64,000 nucleotides of DNA, taken from NCBI RefSeq assembly GCF_042237075.1, contig NZ_JBCGDC010000008.1:1-64000 (forward strand), written 5' to 3'. The notes beneath the pieces are model-generated. The model did no database searches. It worked only from the letters and a program-made list of their open reading frames with translations, and was not told the DNA's origin. How positions within the stretch are numbered: position 1 is the stretch's first letter; the number at the start of each line of letters is the position of its first letter. This stretch comes from Polymorphospora lycopeni (GTDB lineage Bacteria; Actinomycetota; Actinomycetes; Mycobacteriales; Micromonosporaceae). Position numbers and translations under genes: made by a program. Below are positions 21,176 to 29,652 of this stretch, in pieces.

Positions 21176-21979
21176 ATGATGCGCGCCGTCAGCGCGGCAG
21201 AGATCGCACCGACCACCCACGCGTGGGCGGTGCACGCCGAGAAGTTGGTCGTCCGGGCCGGGCGGCACCTGGCGGTCAACGGGCTGGACCTGGCGCTCGA
21301 CACCGGCGTCCACGGGCTGCTCGGCCCCAACGGCGCCGGCAAGACGACGCTGATGCGGGCCCTGGCGACGGTGGTCAAACCCGCCGGTGGGCGGCTGAGC
21401 GTGCTCGGCGTCGACGTCACCGGCCGGGGCGACCTGCGCCGGATGCGGCGCGGCCTGGGCTACCTGCCGCAGCACTTCGGGTTCTACCCGCGGTTCACCG
21501 TGCGGGAGTTCGTCGAGTACATGGCCTGGCTCAAGGAGATGCCGAAGAGCGACATCCCCGGCGCGGTGCAGCGGGCCATCGACCGGGTCGGCCTCACCGA
21601 CCGCGCCGACTCGCGGATGAAGACACTGTCGGGCGGCATGCTGCGGCGGGCCGGTATCGCCCAGGCGATCGTCAACGACCCGCGGGTGCTGCTGCTCGAC
21701 GAACCCACCGTCGGCCTCGACCCCGAGCAGCGTCTCGACTTCCGCGAGCTGCTGCGCGACATCGGGTCGGACAGCTGCGTCCTGGTCTCGACCCACCTGG
21801 TCGAGGACGTCGCGGCGGCCTGCACCGACGTGGTGCTGGTCAACGCGGGACGGCTGGTGTGGCAGGGCACCACGGCGGAGCTGGCCGGCCGGGGCGGCGC
21901 CGGCGCCGCCGGGGACAGCGCCACCGAACGCGGCTACTCGGCGCTGCTGCGCGCCCACCGCGGGCAGGTGTCGGCGTGA
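21176..21979 (+). CDS. ABC transporter ATP-binding protein
   Basis: The 267-residue ATPase has Walker A GPNGAGKTT, the Q-loop LPQHFGFYP, signature LSGGM, Walker B VLLLDEP and the switch His in STHLVED. The layout matches drug/antibiotic or Na+-type exporter ATPases paired with a separate permease. Two ATGs are adjacent (21176 and 21179) after GGAG. The stop shares one base with the permease ATG. Confidence 0.9.
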   Translation: MMRAVSAAEIAPTTHAWAVHAEKLVVRAGRHLAVNGLDLALDTGVHGLLGPNGAGKTTLMRALATVVKPAGGRLSVLGVDVTGRGDLRRMRRGLGYLPQHFGFYPRFTVREFVEYMAWLKEMPKSDIPGAVQRAIDRVGLTDRADSRMKTLSGGMLRRAGIAQAIVNDPRVLLLDEPTVGLDPEQRLDFRELLRDIGSDSCVLVSTHLVEDVAAACTDVVLVNAGRLVWQGTTAELAGRGGAGAAGDSATERGYSALLRAHRGQVSA

Positions 21980-23346
21980 TGGGACGCGTACTCCGGATCG
22001 AACTGCGCCGCTCGGCCGCGGTTGGCGTGGCGCTGCTCGCGCTCGTGATCGGCGCCGGGCTGCTGGTGTCGTACACCGAGGGCTTCTCGGGCCGCTGGAT
22101 GCAACTGGCGGTGTCCGGCCGGGGAATGTTGCTGGCGTTGTGGCCACTGGCCCTCGCCGGTGGCGCGTGGCTCGGGCGGCGGGACGCCCGTAGCCGGGTC
22201 GGCGAGCTGTTCGCCAGCACCGGCCGGCCACGGTGGCAGCGGGTCCTGCCGACCGCCGCCGCGCTCGCGGTCGCGCTGGTGGCCGCGTACACCCTGATAT
22301 TCGTCGTCGGGACGGTCTGGGTGGTGCCGACGGCCGGCTACTTCCCGGCCGCCTCGGTCGCCGTCACCGCGGTCGGGGCCCTGTCGCTGGTCGCCGCCGG
22401 CTGGGTGGGCATGGCCGTCGGTCGGGCCGTACCCAGGCTGGTGACCGCGCCGGCCCTCGCCGTGGCCGGGGTCGCCGTGGCCGGGCTGCTGCCGGACTGG
22501 ATGACCGTCAACGCGGTCGTGGCGGACCGGCCCGCACCGGCGGCGCTGCTGCTCAGCCCGGTCTACGCCAGCGGCCTGGACGACTTCCAGACGGTCACGG
22601 CGCGGGTCAACCTGACCCAGACGCTGTGGCTGGCCGCCCTCGCCGCGACCGGGCTGCTCCTGCTGGGTGCGGCCCGCCGCCGCGGCGTCGCCCTGGCCGT
22701 GCTCCCGGCGGTGCTCGGCGGCGCGGTGGCGCTGCCGCTGATGCCCACCGGCGGCTACCGGGCCTACGATCCGGGCGCGGCCGAACTCGTCTGCGACGAC
22801 GCCGGCCCACAGGTCTGCGTGGCCCGGGTGCACGCCGCCCTGCTGCCCGACGTCGCCGGCCCGGCCCGGCAGGCGCTGGCGATGATGTCGGCGAAACTGC
22901 CCGGGGCACCGACCCGGGCGGTGGAGGACCGGCGGGTCGAGTCCTGGGCGCGGTCGGGCGCGGACCCGGCGCCGGACCCGCGCCCGGCCGACACGCTCGT
23001 CTTCGAGGCCCCGGTGATCGGGCCCAGCGGCCGCGCCGACCTGTCCGGCGACTATTTCCTGCCACACCTGCTCGAGGCGGCCTGGCGGCAGGACTGCGGC
23101 GACGGGCCCGACGACAGCGACACCCGGTTCGGCCGGGTCGTCGCCACCGCCTGGCTGACCGGCGAACCGCCCGCCCCGCAGGACTGGTGGACCCCCGAGG
23201 AGCGGGCCGGCGTGGCCGGCGCCTACCAGGCGCTGGTCGGGTTGCCGCCGGCCGAGCAGCAACGGCGGATGGTGGCGGCCCGCGACGACGCGCTCGCCTG
23301 CCGGGACGACGGCCTGCGGTCGCTCATGGGCGAGGACGTTCCGTGA
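21979..23346 (+). CDS. ABC transporter permease with extracellular domain
   Basis: The 455-residue protein has about six hydrophobic segments in the first 270 residues (GVALLALVIGAGLLVSYTEG; LLALWPLALAGGAWLG; VALVAAYTLIFVVGTVWVVP), then a long hydrophilic C-terminal region with paired Cys (LVCDDAGPQVCVARVHA, DCGDG, ALACRDDG). That tail is probably outside the cell and disulfide-bonded. ATG 21979 overlaps the ATPase stop by one base and its own TGA overlaps the next GTG (GTGA). Confidence 0.75.
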   Translation: MGRVLRIELRRSAAVGVALLALVIGAGLLVSYTEGFSGRWMQLAVSGRGMLLALWPLALAGGAWLGRRDARSRVGELFASTGRPRWQRVLPTAAALAVALVAAYTLIFVVGTVWVVPTAGYFPAASVAVTAVGALSLVAAGWVGMAVGRAVPRLVTAPALAVAGVAVAGLLPDWMTVNAVVADRPAPAALLLSPVYASGLDDFQTVTARVNLTQTLWLAALAATGLLLLGAARRRGVALAVLPAVLGGAVALPLMPTGGYRAYDPGAAELVCDDAGPQVCVARVHAALLPDVAGPARQALAMMSAKLPGAPTRAVEDRRVESWARSGADPAPDPRPADTLVFEAPVIGPSGRADLSGDYFLPHLLEAAWRQDCGDGPDDSDTRFGRVVATAWLTGEPPAPQDWWTPEERAGVAGAYQALVGLPPAEQQRRMVAARDDALACRDDGLRSLMGEDVP

Positions 23347-23957
23347 GGTGGCTCCGGTTGTACCTGCGCTCCCGCCGGGTCGGCCTCGCCCTGGCCATCT
23401 CGACCGCGACGGCCGCGCTGGTGTGGCTTCTGGTGCTGGTCTACTCCGACGCCGGGACCATCGACGCCCGGGGGGTGAGCCTGACCGTGATGCTCGCGGT
23501 GGCCGCGTTCGCCGCGACCCTCGGCGGCGCCGACGACGCCCTGGACCACACCGCCTCGATCAACTGGCCGGTCCGGCGGGCCGTACATCTGCTGCTCGCC
23601 GCCGCCGCGATCGTCGCACCGCTGCTGCTCACCACGGTCACCGACGTACGGTTCGAGCCGCTGACCGTCGTGTTGCGCAACACCGCGGGTCTGCTCGGCC
23701 TCACCGCCCTGGGCGCCGCGCTGCTCGGCGCCGCCCGCTCCTGGATCGCCCCGCTGACCTGGACCCTGATCTCGGTCCTGCCGTTCGTGGGACCCAGCAC
23801 GAAGCCGGCGACGCAGGTGGCCAGCTGGCTGGTCCAGCCCGCCGGCACCACGGCCGCCACCGCCTGTGCCGCCGTCCTGGCGGTGACCGGACTGGCCGCG
23901 TACACAATGTGGGGCTGCCCCCGGCGCCCCGCCGCCGAAACCGCCCCCGACCACTGA
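23343..23957 (+). CDS. Membrane protein, last gene of the ECF/ABC operon
   Basis: The 204-residue protein has about six hydrophobic segments and no soluble domain. It starts at a GTG that overlaps the permease stop, so it is co-translated with it. By position it is a second permease half or an accessory subunit. No family-specific motif is visible. Confidence 0.7.
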   Translation: MRWLRLYLRSRRVGLALAISTATAALVWLLVLVYSDAGTIDARGVSLTVMLAVAAFAATLGGADDALDHTASINWPVRRAVHLLLAAAAIVAPLLLTTVTDVRFEPLTVVLRNTAGLLGLTALGAALLGAARSWIAPLTWTLISVLPFVGPSTKPATQVASWLVQPAGTTAATACAAVLAVTGLAAYTMWGCPRRPAAETAPDH

Positions 23958-23978
23958 CCAAACCCGCCGGAACCCCGG

Positions 23979-24353
23979 TCAGGCGGGGCGGTCCGGGCGG
24001 GGGAGCGCGGTGGCGGCCCGGACGCCCCGGCGCGCACCGACCAGGACGAGGACGAGCAGGAGGGTGGTCCCGGCGCCCACCACCACGACCATCTGGACCG
24101 GGCTCGCCGTGGCGAGGACCGCCACCGCAGCCGCCACGACACTCCAGCCGCCGGCCTCGGTGACGGACCGCGCGGCGCGGTGCGCGGCGAGCCACGCCTC
24201 GTCGCTGGACAGTGTCGAGGCGGTCCGGATGCCGGTGATTTCGTTGCGGCCCAGCCGGCCGGAGGCGGTGGCCCGCGCGGCCCAGATGATCACCGCGCCG
24301 GAGACCGTCATCACGACCGCCACGATCACCTTCGCGACAAGCAGCTCGTCCAT
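23979..24353 (-). CDS. SdpI-family membrane protein
   Basis: The 124-residue protein matches the SdpI/YhfL family: a first membrane helix, then the conserved GRNEITGIRTASTLSSDEAW, 'AAHRAA', and further helices. SdpI in Bacillus gives immunity against a cannibalism toxin; actinobacterial members are mostly of unknown role. ATG 24353 has GGGGG 6 bases upstream; an ATG at 24368 that overlaps the TetR stop (ATGA) is an alternative adding five residues. It is co-transcribed with the TetR gene. Confidence 0.8.
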   Translation of the reverse strand: MDELLVAKVIVAVVMTVSGAVIIWAARATASGRLGRNEITGIRTASTLSSDEAWLAAHRAARSVTEAGGWSVVAAAVAVLATASPVQMVVVVGAGTTLLLVLVLVGARRGVRAATALPRPDRPA

Positions 24354-24364
24354 ACCCGACCCCC

Positions 24365-24958
24365 TCATCCCCGCAGCGTGGCGTCGAGCATGTCGACGAG
24401 CTGCTCGGCGGCCCCGGCCGTGTCGTAGTCCGGGTCGGTGAGCTGTTCGGCGACGATCGCGTCGATCCCGCCGCCGACGACGATGGCGATGGTGCGTACG
24501 TCGAGTGCGCGCCGCGTGCCGATGGCGTCGCGGGCCGTGTCGATCAGGTCGGCCAGTGGGCGCCACCGGCTGGCGGGCTCGTGGTCGCCCGCGGTGTGCG
24601 TCATCGCCTCGATGATCATCCGGGTGTGCCGGGGGTGCGTCCGCAGATGCCCGATCATGGCGCGGATGTAGGCGGCCGGCGCCCCGGCGGGATCGGCGGC
24701 CTCGACCGCGGCGGCCGTGTGGCCGGTCAGGGCCGACAGGACGTGCTCGTACGCCGCCCGCACCAGGGCGTCCTTGGAGCTGAAGTGGTAGAGGACGGCG
24801 GCCTTGGTGATGCCGGCCCGCTCGGCGATGCCGGACAGCGAGGTGCCGCCGTAGCCGTGGTCGGCCACGAGTTCGATCGTCACCTCGACGAGTTGTCCCC
24901 GGCGGGCGCGTTCGGTGAGCGTCGGTTTCCGCGCGGTCGGGTCTGCCCGTTTTGCCAT
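24365..24958 (-). CDS. TetR-family repressor
   Basis: The 197-residue regulator has the TetR helix-turn-helix (VADHGYGGTSLSGIAERAGI then TKAAVLYHFSSKDAL, about residues 32-66) and an all-helical ligand domain. Two palindromic ACCG-NN-CGGT sites fill the gap to the divergent hydrolase gene, so it very probably represses both itself (with SdpI) and the hydrolase. The inducer is unknown. Confidence 0.88.
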   Translation of the reverse strand: MAKRADPTARKPTLTERARRGQLVEVTIELVADHGYGGTSLSGIAERAGITKAAVLYHFSSKDALVRAAYEHVLSALTGHTAAAVEAADPAGAPAAYIRAMIGHLRTHPRHTRMIIEAMTHTAGDHEPASRWRPLADLIDTARDAIGTRRALDVRTIAIVVGGGIDAIVAEQLTDPDYDTAGAAEQLVDMLDATLRG

Positions 24959-24970
24959 GCCGCCGATTCT

Positions 24971-25003
24971 ACCGTACGGTCAAATTACTTACCGATCGGT
25001 TAG
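24971..25003. promoter_or_regulatory. Two phased TetR operators
   Basis: ACCGTACGGT (24971-24980) and ACCGATCGGT (24991-25000) are perfect 10-bp palindromes with centres exactly 20 bp apart, two helical turns. The second extends to the near-perfect 18-mer ACTTACCGATCGGTTAGT. They lie 13 and 33 bases from the TetR start codon. Confidence 0.65.
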
Positions 25004-25026
25004 TGGAGGCTGGAAGGGGTGACGGT

Positions 25027-26034
25027 ATGGATGGGCGGACCGAGGTCGTGAGCGGCGAGACGGCGCGACGCCCGCGTCGCGGGCGATGGTGGCTCATCGC
25101 GCTCGCCACGTCCGTCGTCGTGGTCGCCACCGGCATCGTGTTCGCGCTACGCACCCCGTCGCCGGTGGGGCACTGGGACAGCGCGGCGGGACGCGACCGC
25201 TTCGTCCGGGCGTACGCGGCGGCCTTCGCCGACCTCCCCGTGCCGCAGCGGACCATCGACGTGCGTACGGACTTCGGCGTCGTACGCGTCTACCGCTTCG
25301 CCGGCAGCGGCGACGCCTCGGCGCCGCTGGTTCTCCTGCCGGGCCGGGCCTCCGCCTCGCCGGTGTGGGCCGACAACCTGCCGTCGCTGCTGCGCGTCGG
25401 CGACGTCTACACGGTGGACCTGCTCGGCGAACCGGGGATGAGCGTGCAGGACCGGCCGATCGGCGACGACGGCGACCAGGCGCGGTGGCTGCACCAGACC
25501 CTCGACGGGCTCCCGGAGGACCGCTTCCACCTCGTCGGACTGTCCATCGGCGGCTGGACCGCCGTCAACCTCGCCGTCCGCCAACCGGAACTGATCGCCA
25601 CCCTGACCGTGATCGACCCGGTCTACGTCTTCGCCGACATGCCGATCGGCACGATCCTGCGGTCGCTGCCGGCCGCGCTGCCCTGGCTGCCGAAGTCGTG
25701 GCGGGACGGCTTCAACTCGTGGACCGCCGGCGGCGCACCGGTCGAGGACGTGCCCGTCGCGGACATGATCGAAGCCGGCATGCGGCACTACACGCTCCGC
25801 CTGCCCCAACCCACCCGGATCGGGCCGGACGCGCTCACCGGGCTCGACATGCCCGTCCTGGCGGTCATCGCCGGGAACTCCGTCATGCACGACGGCCACG
25901 CCGCCGCCACGGCCGAGCGGGTCCTGCCCGACGGCACCGTACGCCTCTACCCGGGCGCCTCCCACGCCGTCAACGGCGAACACCCCGACGAGATCGCCGC
26001 CGACATCGCCGGATTCCTGCGCCAGGCCCGCTGA
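25027..26034 (+). CDS. Membrane-anchored alpha/beta hydrolase
   Basis: The 335-residue enzyme has an N-terminal single membrane anchor (WWLIALATSVVVVATGIVFA, about residues 22-41) and an extracellular alpha/beta hydrolase domain with the nucleophile elbow GLSIGG and a C-terminal GASHAVNGEH carrying the catalytic His. The substrate could be an ester, lactone or peptide. ATG 25027 follows GGAAGGGG. It is divergent from TetR-SdpI, with operators between, which points to inducible detoxification or signalling. Confidence 0.82.
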   Translation: MDGRTEVVSGETARRPRRGRWWLIALATSVVVVATGIVFALRTPSPVGHWDSAAGRDRFVRAYAAAFADLPVPQRTIDVRTDFGVVRVYRFAGSGDASAPLVLLPGRASASPVWADNLPSLLRVGDVYTVDLLGEPGMSVQDRPIGDDGDQARWLHQTLDGLPEDRFHLVGLSIGGWTAVNLAVRQPELIATLTVIDPVYVFADMPIGTILRSLPAALPWLPKSWRDGFNSWTAGGAPVEDVPVADMIEAGMRHYTLRLPQPTRIGPDALTGLDMPVLAVIAGNSVMHDGHAAATAERVLPDGTVRLYPGASHAVNGEHPDEIAADIAGFLRQAR

Positions 26035-26144
26035 CCCGTACGGCGCCCGTCCCGCGAAGTGCCGCGCGTCACACCGGCCCGATGTCACGGGCGCCGGGCG
26101 GTCCGCATCTCGTGTGCGTCGGTGACACGCGGAGGAGGCGGACG

Positions 26145-27344
26145 ATGAGCACACGGCACGAAGCCGGTACGGCGGGACCACACCACGTTCTGATCCTGGG
26201 CGCGGGATACGCGGGCATGGCCGCGGCGATCCAGCTCGCGGCCCGGGGCAAGCGACGCGAGGATGTGCGGATGACCCTGGTGAACGCGAACGAGCTGTTC
26301 ACCGAGCGCCTACGCCTGCACATGACGGGGACCGGGCAGCCGGTGGCGCGGCTGAGCATCCCACGACTGCTGGAGGGTACGGGCGCGCGGTTCGTGCGCG
26401 GCTGGGTGACCGCGGTCGACGCCGACGAAAGGACGGTGCGGATCGACGACGACCGGGTCCTGCGCTACGACACCCTCGTGTACGGCCTGGGCGGCGTCGC
26501 CGACACGGTGGCGGTGCCCGGTGCCGAGGACCACGCGTACACGCTGGACAGCGTGCACGACGCCGAGTCGCTGGCCGAGCGCCTGGGACGGCTCGGCAGC
26601 GGCACGGTGGTGGTCGCCGGCAGCGGGCTGACCGGTGTCGAGTCGGCCGCGGAGATCGCCGAGCGGCATCCGGAACTGCGCGTCGTGCTGCTGGGACGGC
26701 ACGCCCCGGGCGCCGCCATGAACCCCAGGGCCGGGGCGTACCTGCGGTCCGCCCTCGACCGGCTGGGCGTCGAGGTGCGCGGCGGCGTCGAGGTGGCGAA
26801 GGTGCTGCCGGACGCGGTCGAGTTGGCCGGCGGGGAACGCGTCGCCGCCGCCGCGGTGCTGTGGACGAGCGGCACGCGGGCGGCGCCGCTGGCGGCCGCC
26901 GGCGGGCTGACCGTCGACGAGCGCGGCCGCGTCGTCACCGACGCCACGCTGCGGTCGGTGTCCCACCCGGACGTGTACGCGGTCGGCGACGCCGCCGCGA
27001 TCCGCCAGCGCTACGGCGTCATGCACGGCACCTGCCAGGGCGGTATGCCGACCGGTGTGCACGCCGCCGTGTCGATCGTCCGCACGCTGCGGGGCGGGCA
27101 GCCCCGGCCGTTCCGGTTCGGCTACTACCACACGCCGGTGAGCCTGGGCCGCGACGACGCCGTGGTGCAGTTCACCCGCCCCGACGGCAGCCCCCGGCGG
27201 TGGTGCCTGACCGGCCGCCTGGCGGCCCGATACAAGGAGACCGTCACGGCCTCGCCCTGGCCGACCTACGCCCGGATGAGGAAGGCGCCCGCCTCGGGGG
27301 CGTTCTGGCCCCGCGGCGGCCGCTTCACCCGGGAGGCGCCGTGA
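26145..27344 (+). CDS. NDH-2-like FAD-dependent NAD(P)H oxidoreductase
   Basis: The 399-residue flavoprotein has an N-terminal FAD Rossmann motif (VLILGAGYAGMAAAIQLA), a second nucleotide motif (VVVAGSGLTGVESAAEIAE) and the C-terminal FAD-ribityl motif VYAVGDAAA. This order is that of type II NADH dehydrogenases and related disulfide-fold reductases. GGAGGAGG precedes ATG 26145. The stop overlaps the start of the ECF41 sigma gene. In the ECF41 group the co-encoded oxidoreductase is usually the main target gene. Confidence 0.85.
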   Translation: MSTRHEAGTAGPHHVLILGAGYAGMAAAIQLAARGKRREDVRMTLVNANELFTERLRLHMTGTGQPVARLSIPRLLEGTGARFVRGWVTAVDADERTVRIDDDRVLRYDTLVYGLGGVADTVAVPGAEDHAYTLDSVHDAESLAERLGRLGSGTVVVAGSGLTGVESAAEIAERHPELRVVLLGRHAPGAAMNPRAGAYLRSALDRLGVEVRGGVEVAKVLPDAVELAGGERVAAAAVLWTSGTRAAPLAAAGGLTVDERGRVVTDATLRSVSHPDVYAVGDAAAIRQRYGVMHGTCQGGMPTGVHAAVSIVRTLRGGQPRPFRFGYYHTPVSLGRDDAVVQFTRPDGSPRRWCLTGRLAARYKETVTASPWPTYARMRKAPASGAFWPRGGRFTREAP

Positions 27345-28255
27345 CCCACCCGCCCGCGAATCCCGACCAGCAGGTCTTCGACGAGCACCGCAACCTGTTG
27401 TTCTCGGTGGCCTACCGCATCCTCGGCGGCGCCGCCGACGCCGAGGACGCCGTCCAGGACGCCTGGATCAGGTGGTCCGCGGCCAGCCGGGCCCAGGTGG
27501 CCGACCCGAAGGCGTACCTGGCCCGGATCGTGTCGAACCTGGCCCTGGAACGGCTGCGGTCGGCCCGGCACCGGCGGGAGACGTACGTCGGGCCGTGGCT
27601 TCCCGAACCCATCCTGACCGGCGGCGACACCGCCGTCGTCGACGCCGAGTCGGTGTCGACGGCGATGCTGGTGGTGCTGGAGACACTGAGCCCGCTGGAG
27701 CGCGCGGTGTTCGTGCTCAGAGAGGTCTTCGGCTTCAGCCACGCCGAGATCGCGCGGGCGGTGGAGCGTTCGGAGGCCGCCGTACGGCAGGCCGCCCACC
27801 GCGCCCGCGAGCACGTGCGGGCCCGGCGCCCGCGTTTCACCGTGGACCGCTCCCGGCAGCGCGCGGTCACCGAGCGGTTCCTCGCCGCGGCGACCGGTGG
27901 TGACATCAACGCGCTCATGGAGCTGCTGTCCCCGGACGTCACGCTGTGGACCGACGGCGGCGGCAGGGTCCGCCAGGCGATGCGCCCGGTCGTGGGCGCG
28001 CCCACCGTGGCCGCCTGGTTCGCCGCCATCGGGACCGTCACCTACGCCGGCGTCGAGCCGGCCGACATGCGCGCCACGGTGGTCGCGATCAACGGTGGGC
28101 CGGGCCTGGTGTTCAGCGGACCGGACCGGGTGATCGCCACCGTCACCTTCGACCTCGACGCCGACGGCCGGATCACCGCCATCCACAACGTCGCCAACCC
28201 CGACAAGCTGCGGGCCGTCGCCGGGGGCACCGCGTACGACGTCGGCACCCGGTGA
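27341..28255 (+). CDS. ECF41-type sigma factor with SnoaL-like C-terminal domain
   Basis: The 304-residue protein has sigma regions 2 and 4 joined by a linker carrying YVGPWLPEP (residues 82-90), then a SnoaL-like domain with DGGGR (about 205) and the terminal NPDKL (286-290). These three motifs define the ECF41 group, which has no separate anti-sigma factor and uses its own C-terminal domain to tune activity. GTG 27341 overlaps the flavoprotein TGA (GTGA), so the two are translationally coupled. Confidence 0.92.
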   Translation: MTHPPANPDQQVFDEHRNLLFSVAYRILGGAADAEDAVQDAWIRWSAASRAQVADPKAYLARIVSNLALERLRSARHRRETYVGPWLPEPILTGGDTAVVDAESVSTAMLVVLETLSPLERAVFVLREVFGFSHAEIARAVERSEAAVRQAAHRAREHVRARRPRFTVDRSRQRAVTERFLAAATGGDINALMELLSPDVTLWTDGGGRVRQAMRPVVGAPTVAAWFAAIGTVTYAGVEPADMRATVVAINGGPGLVFSGPDRVIATVTFDLDADGRITAIHNVANPDKLRAVAGGTAYDVGTR

Positions 28256-28329
28256 CCGCCACCCCCCGCTCGGCGCCCCAGGGTGATCAGGCAGAGTCGT
28301 CCTCGCACAGCGGCAGGAGGGCAGACGTA

Positions 28330-29652
28330 ATGATCACGGCCGAGTACACGATCCCAGGAATCCACGTCACCGACCACGAGGTCGAGGTCCCGCTGGACTG
28401 GTCGGCCCCGGACAGCGGCGGCACCATCCGGGTCTTCGCCCGCGAACTCGTCGACCCGGTCCGGCGCCGCGACGACCTGCCCCGGCTGCTGTTCCTGCAG
28501 GGCGGTCCCGGCGGCAAGAGCCCACGCCCGACCGCCGTCGACGGCTGGATCGGCGAGGCGCTCAAGAGCCACCGGGTCGTGCTGCTCGACCAGCGGGGAA
28601 CCGGCCGCAGTTCGCGCATCGACGGCCGGGTGCTCGCCGCCCGGGGCGACGCCTCCGCCCAGGCGGACCACCTCACCCGCTTCCGCGCCGACTCGATCGT
28701 CCGCGACGCCGAGCACCTGCGTCGCACCGTCTTCGGCGGGGGACGCTGGTCGACGCTCGGGCAGAGCTACGGCGGCTTCCTGACGCTGACCTACCTCTCG
28801 CTCGCACCGGAAGGGCTCGACGCCTGCTACGTGACCGGCGGCCTGCCGAGCGTGTGGCCGGACGCCGCCGAGGTCTACCGGCGTACGTATCCCCGCGTCG
28901 AGGCCAAGAACCGCGAGTTCTACGCCCGCTACCCGCACCACGTCGACACCGTCGCGCGTATCGCGGACCGGCTCGCCGCCGGCGACGTCGTACTGCCGTC
29001 CGGCGACCCGCTCACCGTCCGCCGCTTCCAGAACCTCGGCCTCGACTTCGGCATGAAGCCCGGCTACGAGCGCATGCACTGGCTGCTCGACGAGGCGTTC
29101 GCCACCGGCGACGACGAGCCGAGCGACACGTTCCTCGCCCAGGTGGAGGCCCGCACCGGGTACACCGACAACCCGCTGTTCATCGCGCTGCAGGAGACCC
29201 TCTACGGCGCGCCGGGCAGCGGAGCGACGGCGTGGGCGGGGCAGGCGGAACGGGACCGCCTGCCCCGGTTCGCCGAGGACGCCCGGCCGCTGCTGTTCAC
29301 CGGCGAGATGGTCTACCCGTGGATGTTCGAGGAGATCCGTACCCTGCGGCCGTTCCGGGCGGCGGTCGAACTCCTCGCCGCGCGCGAGGACTGGAGCCCG
29401 CTGTACGACCTCGACCGGCTCGCGGCCAACGAGGTCCCCGTCGCCGCGGCGGTCTACTTCGACGACATGTACGTCGACGCCAACCTGCAACTCGCGACGG
29501 CGGCCCACGTCGCCGGCACCCGGGTCTGGGTGACCAACGAGTACGAGCACGACGGCATCGGCTCCGGCCGGGTCCTGTCCCGCCTGCTGGAGATGGTCGC
29601 CGAGTTCGGCGGACCCCGTACCGGCGACGGGGCCGCTACCGGGCGTCGCTGA
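28330..29652 (+). CDS. S33-family proline iminopeptidase-like hydrolase
   Basis: The 440-residue cytosolic hydrolase has LLFLQGGPGGKS (oxyanion region), VVLLDQRGTGRSS, the nucleophile elbow GQSYGG and a C-terminal EYEHDGIG carrying the catalytic His. This is the peptidase S33 (proline iminopeptidase/tricorn-factor) pattern, releasing N-terminal residues from small peptides. AGGAGGG precedes ATG 28330. Its end overlaps the convergent Gfo/Idh/MocA gene by 17 bases. Confidence 0.88.
   Translation: MITAEYTIPGIHVTDHEVEVPLDWSAPDSGGTIRVFARELVDPVRRRDDLPRLLFLQGGPGGKSPRPTAVDGWIGEALKSHRVVLLDQRGTGRSSRIDGRVLAARGDASAQADHLTRFRADSIVRDAEHLRRTVFGGGRWSTLGQSYGGFLTLTYLSLAPEGLDACYVTGGLPSVWPDAAEVYRRTYPRVEAKNREFYARYPHHVDTVARIADRLAAGDVVLPSGDPLTVRRFQNLGLDFGMKPGYERMHWLLDEAFATGDDEPSDTFLAQVEARTGYTDNPLFIALQETLYGAPGSGATAWAGQAERDRLPRFAEDARPLLFTGEMVYPWMFEEIRTLRPFRAAVELLAAREDWSPLYDLDRLAANEVPVAAAVYFDDMYVDANLQLATAAHVAGTRVWVTNEYEHDGIGSGRVLSRLLEMVAEFGGPRTGDGAATGRR

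Noticed and set aside
26067..26120. An ECF41 target promoter (TGTCAC with downstream CGTC) before the flavoprotein gene.
   Set aside because: TGTCACG at 26083 and CGTC at 26117 are 27 bases apart, too far for the known 15-17-base spacing.
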